The notes below the pieces were generated by a model. That model saw nothing but the letters and a program-made list of their open reading frames with translations. It ran no database searches and had not been told where the DNA came from. Source: Betaproteobacteria bacterium (GTDB lineage: Bacteria; Pseudomonadota; Gammaproteobacteria; Burkholderiales; SG8-41). From it: a stretch of DNA of 56,537 bases. The DNA lies in contig RPOR01000009.1 in the NCBI GenBank assembly GCA_003820645.1, positions 1 to 56,537 of the forward strand, written 5' to 3'. Shown piece by piece: positions 1-6,752 of the stretch (positions are counted from its first letter, which is position 1; each line of letters starts with the position of its first letter). The translations under genes and the position numbers were made by a program.

Positions 1-138
1 CCAGCGCTGCCCGAGCAATGGCGACTGCCGCATCATCCACACGCCACGCACCACGAACAATGCGTAACTCGTGACCACGCAGCTCACATGGATCAGCTTG
101 AGAGCTGCGTAGTCGATCGGCCTGCCCCGATACAACAA
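1..138 (-). CDS. SirB2-family membrane protein, 3' part cut off by window edge
   Basis: This is the N-terminal 46 codons of a small membrane protein; the rest lies beyond base 1. The visible stretch has a first hydrophobic helix containing VVTSYALFVVRG, which resembles the first helix of the SirB2 family (about 130 residues, function poorly known). There is no ATG in this frame. The TTG at 138 is the first candidate after the carbonic anhydrase stop at 149-151, and a second TTG follows directly, so the start is uncertain. It lies 10 bp after the carbonic anhydrase gene on the same strand and is probably co-transcribed with it. The family call rests on pattern resemblance only. Confidence 0.55.
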   Translation of the reverse strand, partial: MLYRGRPIDYAALKLIHVSCVVTSYALFVVRGVWMMRQSPLLGQRW

Positions 139-148
139 GCGATGCCAC

Positions 149-811
149 TCATGGCAACAGATTGACTCCGGCGAGCGGATCGTTTGCCCGCGCCGCCTGG
201 AGGGCTGCATCGAACGGTTCGAACAGTCCGCTTTCGACATCCAGCACCAGCACCCTGCCCTCTTCGATCAGATAGTGCCAGCCGCGCAGGTACAGGCGTC
301 CCTCCTCCACCCGTCGCCGCACCATCGGATAGTCCATCAAGCGCTCGAGCTGCAAGGCCACCGACCGCTGTTCGGTGCGCCGCAGCGCCTCCTCGGACAA
401 GGTCACCGGGAGTACCGCATCGCGACCAAGATCCAGCCATTTCGCCATGTGATTGGCTTCGGCCGGAAGATCGGTATAGAGCGCGCGCACCGCACCGCAG
501 TGATTGTGGCCGCAGACAATGATCTCGCTGACATCCAGATTGAGAACGGCAAATTCCACCGCTGCAGCAGTGCCATGATAGCCGTGGGACGCGTCGTAAG
601 GCGGCACGAAATTCCCGACGTTGCGCACGATGAACAGCTCGCCCGGCCCGCTGTCCAGGATCAGGTAAGGCAGAACCCGCGAGTCCGAGCAACCGATGAA
701 CAGCACCGTGGGGCGCTGCCCTTGTTCCACCAGGTCGCGGAACTGGCTGCGCAGCCGCGGAAAATAACGCGTCTGGAAACGCCGCAGCCGTTTGACAATT
801 TCGTCGGGCAT
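149..811 (-). CDS. beta-class carbonic anhydrase
   Basis: A 220-residue enzyme that interconverts CO2 and bicarbonate in the cytoplasm. The beta-class zinc site is complete: Cys41-Ser-Asp43-Ser-Arg45, with the Asp/Arg dyad, then His102 and Cys105 in CGHNHCGAV. The motif GNFVPPYD and the following Gly-rich segment match the family core. Length is normal (200-230). It is the second-last visible gene of the long minus-strand run that begins with the nitrate respiration genes. About 6 bp separate it from a possible small peptide gene. No signal peptide is visible. The subfamily was not determined. Confidence 0.93.
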   Translation of the reverse strand: MPDEIVKRLRRFQTRYFPRLRSQFRDLVEQGQRPTVLFIGCSDSRVLPYLILDSGPGELFIVRNVGNFVPPYDASHGYHGTAAAVEFAVLNLDVSEIIVCGHNHCGAVRALYTDLPAEANHMAKWLDLGRDAVLPVTLSEEALRRTEQRSVALQLERLMDYPMVRRRVEEGRLYLRGWHYLIEEGRVLVLDVESGLFEPFDAALQAARANDPLAGVNLLP

Positions 812-817
812 GCTGAT

Positions 818-931
818 TCAGTTCTGACTCGCGGGTATTACCGTCGCGATGTTAAAGTCCATTGCGGCAAGCGGCATCACGCATCCGCACAAAGTCATGC
901 CGATCGCCTTGCTGTTGACAAGCATGCTCAT
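818..931 (-). CDS. possible 37-residue peptide translationally coupled to the thioredoxin-fusion gene
   Basis: A short frame whose ATG overlaps the stop of the preceding gene as ATGA (928-931), with GGAGA about 11 bases before the ATG (inside the preceding gene). The peptide has one moderately hydrophobic stretch with CGC (TLCGCVMPLA) and no recognisable family. The coupling geometry is the main reason to list it. It fills most of the gap between two clear genes and could equally be chance. No homology can be claimed. Confidence 0.3.
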   Translation of the reverse strand: MSMLVNSKAIGMTLCGCVMPLAAMDFNIATVIPASQN

Positions 932-1632
932 TGCGCAATCTCCGTCTCCCTGATCGAACCGCCTCTTGCGGTTGCCGGCCACAGCACCGGCAACACGCGC
1001 CAAGAGTAAATGGCGAGGGATAACCATAGCAGCATTCCTCCCATGATCATCAGCCATCTGATATCAGCGGTTAATGCAGCTATGAACAGCAGCACCCCTG
1101 CACAGTGGCTTGCGAACTGTACCCACGCCAACACCCCCGCGACAATGGGCTTTGACGTGAATCTCGGCAACATGTGTGCACCCAATCCATAGATCAGGGA
1201 TTGCACGAAACCGGCGCCAAAGAGATGCAGACCGATCCCGCGCAGGGGACCGCTCGCCACAATGGCCCCATGCCATGCAAACCAGGCGCCGCTCGCAATG
1301 AGGCACAGCATTGCGGTCGACACAAACCAGCGGTTGTCCAATGAAAGCATCATCCCGGCATGACGCGGCGATGCGCGGTGCCGCACTGGTGACGCAGCGA
1401 CCATCAACAACGCCTCTGCAGTGCTCTGCACTCCGACCGCCTTCAGCTCGCCATCGATCACGATCGCCGGGATCGTACGCACGCGCAACCGGTGTGCCAG
1501 CTCCCGCCCTTCCTGCTGCGCGAGATCAATGACCGCGAATTCGAATTCTCTTTCTGCGGCAACCACACTCCAGACCCGTTCCGCCTGCGGACAGGTCGGA
1601 CACCATTCCGAAACCAGCAGTTCGACTTTCAT
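928..1632 (-). CDS. thioredoxin-fold domain fused to CcoN/NnrS-like membrane domain
   Basis: A 234-residue two-part protein. Residues 1-80 form a thioredoxin/glutaredoxin-like fold with Cys11-Pro-Thr-Cys14 and a cis-Pro loop at TIPAIVIDGE (Pro55). Residues 100-220 hold about four transmembrane helices with a His (His136) and a GLGAHMLPRF motif (His153). The same His-plus-HxxPRF arrangement occurs in the neighbour at 2107-2508 and resembles heme-ligand helices of heme-copper oxidase subunit I. With no signal peptide, the thioredoxin part is probably cytoplasmic. It sits 18 bp after the GcvH-like gene in the NnrS cluster. Inferred role: thiol-linked electron transfer to a membrane heme or metal. 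The specific reaction is unknown. Confidence 0.7.
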   Translation of the reverse strand: MKVELLVSEWCPTCPQAERVWSVVAAEREFEFAVIDLAQQEGRELAHRLRVRTIPAIVIDGELKAVGVQSTAEALLMVAASPVRHRASPRHAGMMLSLDNRWFVSTAMLCLIASGAWFAWHGAIVASGPLRGIGLHLFGAGFVQSLIYGLGAHMLPRFTSKPIVAGVLAWVQFASHCAGVLLFIAALTADIRWLMIMGGMLLWLSLAIYSWRVLPVLWPATARGGSIRETEIAQ

Positions 1633-1650
1633 GGCTTACGACCCATGGAT

Positions 1651-2103
1651 TCAGTCCGAGCAGCGCATGCACTGCACATCGTAGCGGTCTATCCAGGCCT
1701 TGAGCTGCTCCACCGCATCGCTGCCGGTAACAAGATGCTCCAGCGCGCGCCCGGGATCATCAGGTCGGACCACCACCAGCCAGGCGGCGGTGTAAGGCGC
1801 AATGTTGACCAGATCGGGGCGATCAAGCACCTGCTGGTTGCGCTCGACGATGACCCCGTCGAACGGTGCTGGTATTCCCCCAGCCCATTTGCCCGATTCC
1901 AGGCTGGCCAGAGGCTTTTTCCAGCGACGATGGGTGCCCACCCGCCTGATCGAAACATGCTGTATGCGCCCGGCCATAGTCTGCGAAGGATCGGTGATAC
2001 CGATGCGATAAAGCCCGTCGGGCTCCGGCCTGACCCAGATATAGTCGAGGTCGTACCACAGGTCTTCCGGCAACTCGCAACCACGATACTCGCTGATGGC
2101 CAT
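1651..2103 (-). CDS. GcvH-like lipoyl-carrier protein
   Basis: A 150-residue protein resembling glycine-cleavage H protein. The segment LASLESGKW places Lys72 at the lipoyl-lysine position, followed by PAPFDGVIVERN and PDLVNIAPYTAAWL, which parallel the H-protein barrel. Unlike standard GcvH (about 125-130 residues) it has a C-terminal extension ending in a Cys145-x-x-Cys148 pair. GAGGTGA stands before the ATG, and the gene starts 3 bp after the CcoN-like gene. No other gcv gene is nearby, and the neighbours are NnrS and redox membrane proteins. A role in glycine cleavage is therefore unlikely; a lipoyl-dithiol carrier in nitrosative or thiol redox chemistry is inferred. LbpA-type lipoate proteins of sulfur oxidisers are precedents for non-gcv use. 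Confidence 0.75.
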   Translation of the reverse strand: MAISEYRGCELPEDLWYDLDYIWVRPEPDGLYRIGITDPSQTMAGRIQHVSIRRVGTHRRWKKPLASLESGKWAGGIPAPFDGVIVERNQQVLDRPDLVNIAPYTAAWLVVVRPDDPGRALEHLVTGSDAVEQLKAWIDRYDVQCMRCSD

Positions 2104-2106
2104 CGC

Positions 2107-2508
2107 TCACCTCGGATCGAGCGGAGACCGCCAGCGCACCGTCAGCAGCATATTGATGCCAAACAAGGTCATCGCCATGACCGAAAGCGCGCCGCCCAGC
2201 GCCACCAGCCAGTCTGCGTAAAGGAGCCACCCCCCTATCATCAGGGGCAGCCCGGCGTTGGCAAGCCAGAACTGGATGGATGCAACCAATTCAGAGCGCA
2301 GCGGATATCCGCCAAAGCGCGGAATGACATGCAGACCCACGCCGTAGATCGTCATCAGCACAAAACCCAGCAGCATCATGTGGCCGTGGATGCGCAGCAC
2401 GTTACCAGGGACAAACTGCGGATCGATCAGCCTGAAGATCATCAGCAGACCACCCAGCAGGCCATAGATCAGACCGACGGTGACGTAGAGCCGGTTACGC
2501 TTGTGCAT
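2107..2508 (-). CDS. CcoN-like small membrane protein (heme-ligand-type histidines)
   Basis: A 133-residue protein with about four transmembrane helices. HGH (His41, His43) is followed by YGVGLHVIPRF (His60), a pattern like helices of cbb3-type oxidase subunit I. It is far too short to be an oxidase (about 470 residues). A similar protein is often annotated as a cbb3 subunit I-like protein near nnrS. The chosen ATG at 2508 overlaps the upstream gene by 14 bp. A longer frame exists upstream but lies entirely inside the preceding gene. Inferred to bind heme in the inner membrane as part of the NnrS-associated set. Confidence 0.68.
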   Translation of the reverse strand: MHKRNRLYVTVGLIYGLLGGLLMIFRLIDPQFVPGNVLRIHGHMMLLGFVLMTIYGVGLHVIPRFGGYPLRSELVASIQFWLANAGLPLMIGGWLLYADWLVALGGALSVMAMTLFGINMLLTVRWRSPLDPR

Positions 2509-2818
2509 CGTTTGATCCAGCCGGTGCGGCCTGAGGGAGCGCAGCCAAGGTTCCCAGTATCCGGCGCGCACGGTCCTGCATTGCGCGATAACTGCGCTCC
2601 CATCCATCATTGTGCGGTGTTGTGCCGGCAATCATTCTGAGACCTGCGATCAGGACATCAAGCCGGTGGTGCGCTTGCTCCAGTTTGCCGACAACTTCGT
2701 CGTATTCGGCGGCATATACGAACTCCGCCTTGCGGTCCTGACAGATCCCAATGCAGGGCTGCGCCCCCTCGATCCGCCCGCAGCCGATGCACTGCCACGC
2801 CACCATGCGTTCGGTCAT
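2495..2818 (-). CDS. small Cys-rich (zinc-ribbon/rubredoxin-like) conserved protein
   Basis: A 107-residue protein with four cysteines near its N-terminus, spaced CIGC-x8-CIGIC (Cys10, 13, 22, 26), then a mostly helical C-terminal half. The spacing suits one zinc or iron. No catalytic family is recognised. I recall similar short proteins beside nnrS in denitrifying betaproteobacteria, but cannot verify this here. The ATG at 2818 follows a GGGGAC. A longer start at 2923 would overlap the nnrS stop by 17 bp and add a poorly conserved-looking leader. The 3' end overlaps the CcoN-like gene. Confidence 0.6.
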   Translation of the reverse strand: MTERMVAWQCIGCGRIEGAQPCIGICQDRKAEFVYAAEYDEVVGKLEQAHHRLDVLIAGLRMIAGTTPHNDGWERSYRAMQDRARRILGTLAALPQAAPAGSNDAQA

Positions 2819-2906
2819 CGCGCTAGTCCCCGCCTGTACCCAGCCGCTGCATATGCACCGTTCGAGGGGTTCCGCGTCATTACCGGCAACTTTTTCATTA
2901 AAACAG

Positions 2907-4055
2907 TCAGCCCGGCTTGCCATCCAGCCGTGGTCGCGTCAGCACCGGCCAGTAACGCACGGCGTAGATGCCGAAAGCGGCGGCCCACAGCACGCCCGAT
3001 GCCTGGATGCTCGGCAGATACCACGCAGCGGACACCATGACGCCGAATACACGCGCCACTGCCGCCCCCTGGATCAGCAGGAAGCAGGTCAATTCAAACC
3101 CGTCCGCCACCAGCGGCCGCGCGGTGTGGCCCCGTGCAGTGCGGGTCATCATGCCCAGCGTCAGACCGCCGATCGCGCCGGTGGTCAGCGCGTGTATCGC
3201 ATAGGATTCGGGCAGCCAGCCCGGTCCCGACAGTGCGCGCAATGCGAGGTAGATCACGATCCAGGCATAGGCCGCATGCAGTATCCATACCAGCGGTGTC
3301 GACAGGGTGCGCCAGGAGCGCCAGTAATACAGGCGCAGGCCATGCGCAAGGGCAGCGCCCAGCGCGATCACGGCGACGATCGCGGACGGCCACTGCAGCA
3401 AATCCGCCATAAACAACAACAGCACCGAACCCAGCGCCAGCTTCTCCAGCCAGGCATGGCGCGTCGCACCGGCGCCGGGCACCCCGTTGTTGGTGAACAT
3501 CGGAATGACCCGCCCGCCCATGACCACCATGATGAACAGCATCACGTCCAGCCCGAGCACCAGGCTCAGACGTGGCGGCAACTCAAAAATACCCAGCAGG
3601 GCAAGGTGCAGCAGGGCAACCAGGGCGCCCATCAGCAGCAGCAGACCGACGAAGAAATAATTGCGGACATTGCGTGACTGCCAAAGCGGTATGGCGATTG
3701 CCGCGGCCAGCGCCACCGGGAATGCCGCGTTCACGATGGCCGACAGCGCGCCCAGTGGCGTCAACATCAGCATGCGTCCCGCCACCCACAGCGCCGCCAG
3801 GGCCATCAGTGGCGCGCCGACCGGCGTTGGCTGGCCGGTCCAGGCGCGCACCGCCGTCAGCAGAAAACCGGCGACGACGGCCAGCGTGTAGCCGAACAGC
3901 AATTCGTGGCCGTGCCACAGCGGCCCTTGCAGATAGGCGGCCGGCAGCCAGCCCGAGTATTGCGCCGCCCACAACAGTACGCTGACGGCACTGAATACAC
4001 TGGCGAGCAGGTAAAACGGGCGAAAACCCAGATTCCACAGCGCGAAGCCGGCCAC
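2907..4055 (-). CDS. nnrS: NnrS family heme-copper membrane protein
   Basis: A 382-residue polytopic protein with about 12 helices. It opens with LWNLGFRPFYLLA and WHGHELLFGY, and carries the hallmark HALTTGAIGGLTLGMMTR. NnrS proteins bind heme and copper in the inner membrane, occur with denitrification genes, and protect against nitric oxide stress. Length is typical. Translation starts at GTG 4055 behind GAGG, 9 bp after the preceding gene. Its place directly behind narGHJI fits NO handling during nitrate and nitrite respiration. The exact biochemical activity of the family is unsettled. Confidence 0.92.
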   Translation of the reverse strand: MAGFALWNLGFRPFYLLASVFSAVSVLLWAAQYSGWLPAAYLQGPLWHGHELLFGYTLAVVAGFLLTAVRAWTGQPTPVGAPLMALAALWVAGRMLMLTPLGALSAIVNAAFPVALAAAIAIPLWQSRNVRNYFFVGLLLLMGALVALLHLALLGIFELPPRLSLVLGLDVMLFIMVVMGGRVIPMFTNNGVPGAGATRHAWLEKLALGSVLLLFMADLLQWPSAIVAVIALGAALAHGLRLYYWRSWRTLSTPLVWILHAAYAWIVIYLALRALSGPGWLPESYAIHALTTGAIGGLTLGMMTRTARGHTARPLVADGFELTCFLLIQGAAVARVFGVMVSAAWYLPSIQASGVLWAAAFGIYAVRYWPVLTRPRLDGKPG

Positions 4056-4064
4056 GGCCAGGCC

Positions 4065-4469
4065 TCAGTTGATCAGCACGGGGTTGCCCTGCCGGTCGAA
4101 TGGCATGAATGAACCGAAGGCGCCGGTCTTGACGGCTTCAATCATGCGCTGCAACGACTGGTCCGCCTCGTCGCTCGTCGGCGCGCGGCCGCCACGCCCG
4201 GACAAGCCCGCCACAAACACGATGGCCCAGTCCCGCCCGAACTGCCGCGACTCTTCAACCAGCGCAGCAAATGTGTCCAGCTCCTCAGGCCGCTTGTCCA
4301 CCGATATCAACGGGATCAACGCACCGCCCTCGCCCAGTTCAAAGCGGGCACGCTGTTCGGTAGTGGCATCTTCAGGCAGCGCGGCATCGGCAAATACGAA
4401 CAGCAGCCGCTGTGGCTCGGGCTGCGCGCGTGCGGCGCGCAGCAGGTCGTCAAAACTAGAAATATTCAT
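4065..4469 (-). CDS. conserved hypothetical protein of the nitrate reductase cluster
   Basis: A 134-residue soluble protein starting NISSFDDLLRAA and containing PEPQRLLFVF, GGALIPLISVDK and VFVAGLSGRGG. Closely similar proteins in betaproteobacterial nar clusters are usually labelled ribonucleotide reductase subunit alpha. I see no glycyl-radical, cysteine or nucleotide-binding feature of a reductase, so that label looks like a propagated misannotation. GGAGAATAC precedes the ATG. It lies between the PpiC gene and nnrS, suggesting a role in maturing or protecting the nitrate reductase. Confidence 0.75.
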   Translation of the reverse strand: MNISSFDDLLRAARAQPEPQRLLFVFADAALPEDATTEQRARFELGEGGALIPLISVDKRPEELDTFAALVEESRQFGRDWAIVFVAGLSGRGGRAPTSDEADQSLQRMIEAVKTGAFGSFMPFDRQGNPVLIN

Positions 4470-4513
4470 GATTGTATTCTCCGGAATATCAGGCGGGGCC
4501 TGGCAACGCGCAA

Positions 4514-5302
4514 TTACTGCACCAGCGGTGTATCGGCCGCCTCGAGATCCACACCGATGACAACAGCCTGGCCTGCCAGCAGCTGCAAATACTGGCGCAC
4601 CGCCGTCATATAGGTCTGCTGGCGCAGCGTATTCGCCACCGCACCCTGCACCGACGCGAAGGGCTGCACCAGACCCGGCTCGCGCTCCAGCACCTCCACC
4701 ACATGCAGGCCGAAGCGGCTGTGCACGAGGCGCGGCAACACGCCGACCTCAGCATGCCCGAACAGTTCGCGGGCCAACTCCGGCGCACAATCCGCAGCGC
4801 TGAGCCAGCCGAGATCGCCACCTGCAGCCGCACTGGGGCAATTCGACAACTCCCGGGCGGCGCTGGCAAAAACCCCGGACGCATTCCCGTCATGGCAGCG
4901 CACATCCAGCAAGGCGATCTCGGCGCGCTTGCGCAACGCCACCACATCCACGCCCGGGGTGACTGCAAACAGGATATGCCGCATGCGAACACGCTCCCCG
5001 GTGCGGTAGCTGCCTTCATGCGCCGCGTAGTGGCGACGGCAATCCTCCAGCGACGGCTCCGGAACGGGAAGGCTGCGTTCAAGCAGCGCTTCAATGGCGG
5101 CCGCTGCGGCCTCGCTGATCACGCCATCAGCCGCAGCAGGGTCATCCGCCGCCAGCAAACCGGCGGACTGTGCCGCCTGGCGCAGCAGTTCGGTACAGGC
5201 ACGCTGACGCAACTCTGCCGCGGGCAGGGTTTCATCGCGCTGGCTCAGGGCCACGCCGTTGATACTGGCCACGGCACAGTCGAGGGCAGACTCGGTATTC
5301 AT
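4514..5302 (-). CDS. PpiC-type (parvulin) peptidyl-prolyl isomerase of the nar operon
   Basis: A 262-residue parvulin-fold protein. The rotamase core runs from VRMRHILFAV through GGDLGWLSA to RFGLHVVEVLERE, preceded by an N-terminal helical region. There is no clear signal peptide, so it is probably cytoplasmic. The ATG at 5302 is preferred over 5317 because GGAG lies 8 bases before it. PpiC genes directly after narI are typical of betaproteobacterial nar operons, where they are thought to help fold or assemble the nitrate reductase. Substrate inferred from position only. Confidence 0.88.
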   Translation of the reverse strand: MNTESALDCAVASINGVALSQRDETLPAAELRQRACTELLRQAAQSAGLLAADDPAAADGVISEAAAAAIEALLERSLPVPEPSLEDCRRHYAAHEGSYRTGERVRMRHILFAVTPGVDVVALRKRAEIALLDVRCHDGNASGVFASAARELSNCPSAAAGGDLGWLSAADCAPELARELFGHAEVGVLPRLVHSRFGLHVVEVLEREPGLVQPFASVQGAVANTLRQQTYMTAVRQYLQLLAGQAVVIGVDLEAADTPLVQ

Positions 5303-5323
5303 GATCGCCGGCTCCATGATTGT

Positions 5324-6058
5324 TCAGACGCCGGTGCCGGGCTGTTGCGGCTGGTTGTGGCCGACCGGCACATTCAGCCGGCGGCTGCGCACCACCTGCT
5401 GCGGACGAAAGAGGTAAGCCAGCGTCGCAAACCCGCTCCACACATGCACCAGCCGGCTGAACGGGAACAGCAGGAAGATGGTCATACCGAACACCAGGTG
5501 GACCTGGTAAGGCCAGGGCAGCACTGCCAAAGCACTGGCGTCTACCGGCCGCAACGTGATGATGCGTTGCGCCCAGTCTGCCAACAGCACCATGACGCTG
5601 CCGTCGGCGTGGGCAAGCGAGTACGGCAGGGTAATCAGTCCCAGCGTCAATTGCACCCACAGTATGATCAGGATGGCGAGATCAGTACGGTGACTGGTCA
5701 GGCGGATGCGCGGGTCGAAGATGCGCCGGTAGAGCAGCAGCGACAGACCGACGAAACACAGCAGCCCCGCAAACCCGCCCGCCACCACGGCGAGCAGCTG
5801 CTTGGTTGCCGCGCTGATGAAGATTCCGTACAGGCTGTGGGGCGTGAACAGGCCGACGAGATGCCCGATGAACAAGAACAGAATGCCAAAATGAAAAAGA
5901 TTGCTGCCCCAGCGCAAGGTTCCGGCCCGCAGCAGCTGTGAAGAATCGCTCTTCCAGCTGTACTGGTTCTGGTCGAAACGGATCAGGCTGCCCACCACAA
6001 AAACCACCAGGCAGATATAGGGATAGACCTGGAAAAGAAAACCATGGACGCCGTTCAT
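5324..6058 (-). CDS. narI: respiratory nitrate reductase gamma subunit (cytochrome b)
   Basis: A 244-residue membrane subunit with about five helices that oxidises quinol and passes electrons through two b hemes to NarH. It begins FLFQVYPYICLVVFVVGSL. Histidines are present at the expected places: FHFGILFLFIGH for the helix-II pair, and PYQVHLVFGM plus RLVHVWS near the C-terminus. Length is close to the E. coli subunit (225). Its ATG overlaps the narJ stop as ATGA, giving translational coupling. It anchors NarGH to the cytoplasmic face of the inner membrane. Confidence 0.96.
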   Translation of the reverse strand: MNGVHGFLFQVYPYICLVVFVVGSLIRFDQNQYSWKSDSSQLLRAGTLRWGSNLFHFGILFLFIGHLVGLFTPHSLYGIFISAATKQLLAVVAGGFAGLLCFVGLSLLLYRRIFDPRIRLTSHRTDLAILIILWVQLTLGLITLPYSLAHADGSVMVLLADWAQRIITLRPVDASALAVLPWPYQVHLVFGMTIFLLFPFSRLVHVWSGFATLAYLFRPQQVVRSRRLNVPVGHNQPQQPGTGV

Positions 6059-6750
6059 GACGATACTCCTTGTCTGGCATTGATCCCGCGGATGATGCGT
6101 ATGGGTTGCGGCTGACCGGGCCGGGCCTGTCCTTGCGACGAGCAGCCGTCAAACACGGGGGGTTCGGCCCAGGTATCGTCCAGCGGCGGTTCAACTGCGA
6201 GCTTGACCGGCCGCGCCTGCTCTCCCGCCAGTTCGAGCAGCGCGCCGAGGACGCTGGCGTACGGGGATGCACGTTCCTGCAACGCATTGAACAAGGCATT
6301 GAATATGTGCGCCATCTCGCCGAGGAAAGCGCGCGCCTCGCCTGGCGGCTGCGTCGACACGAACTCCAGTACCGCCGGCAGATAGTCGGGCAACTCGCCC
6401 GGCGCCAGATGCAAACCCGCTTTTTCGTAGGTCTGCGCCAGATCGATCATGGCCGGGCCACGATCGCGCGAATCACCGTGCACATGCTCGAACAGGTGCA
6501 GCGAAGTGGCACGGCCGCGATCGAACAGTTCCACATATCTCGCTTCCGTATCCAGTGCATCGGCACTTGCGAGTGCGGCAATCAGTGCCTCCAGTTCGAT
6601 CAGCCGGCCTGCCGACAGCGCAGCCTCACGGCCCAGTAATTCACGCATCTCCGGCAGGTAACCGCGCATTTCCGCATCGGGATAGGTCAGCAGCGCTGCC
6701 AGCACACGCAGGCTGCCGGGTGAAGACACGAGTTTTGAGAATCCCAGCAT
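6055..6750 (-). CDS. narJ: nitrate reductase molybdenum cofactor assembly chaperone
   Basis: A 231-residue soluble chaperone needed for cofactor insertion into NarG and for membrane attachment of NarGH. The start LGFSKLVSSP, the TYPDAEMRGYLPEM segment and FEHVHGDSRDRGPAMIDL are characteristic of NarJ. The ATG at 6750 lies two bases after the narH stop and has a strong GGAGG overlapping the narH 3' end. A longer frame upstream is inside narH. It overlaps narI by 4 bp. Confidence 0.95.
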   Translation of the reverse strand: MLGFSKLVSSPGSLRVLAALLTYPDAEMRGYLPEMRELLGREAALSAGRLIELEALIAALASADALDTEARYVELFDRGRATSLHLFEHVHGDSRDRGPAMIDLAQTYEKAGLHLAPGELPDYLPAVLEFVSTQPPGEARAFLGEMAHIFNALFNALQERASPYASVLGALLELAGEQARPVKLAVEPPLDDTWAEPPVFDGCSSQGQARPGQPQPIRIIRGINARQGVSS

Positions 6751-6752
6751 GA

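Noticed and set aside
2509-2631. N-terminal extension of the CcoN-like protein (start 2631)
   Set aside because: The added 41 residues lie inside the preceding gene and have no membrane character; ATG 2508 begins directly before the first helix.
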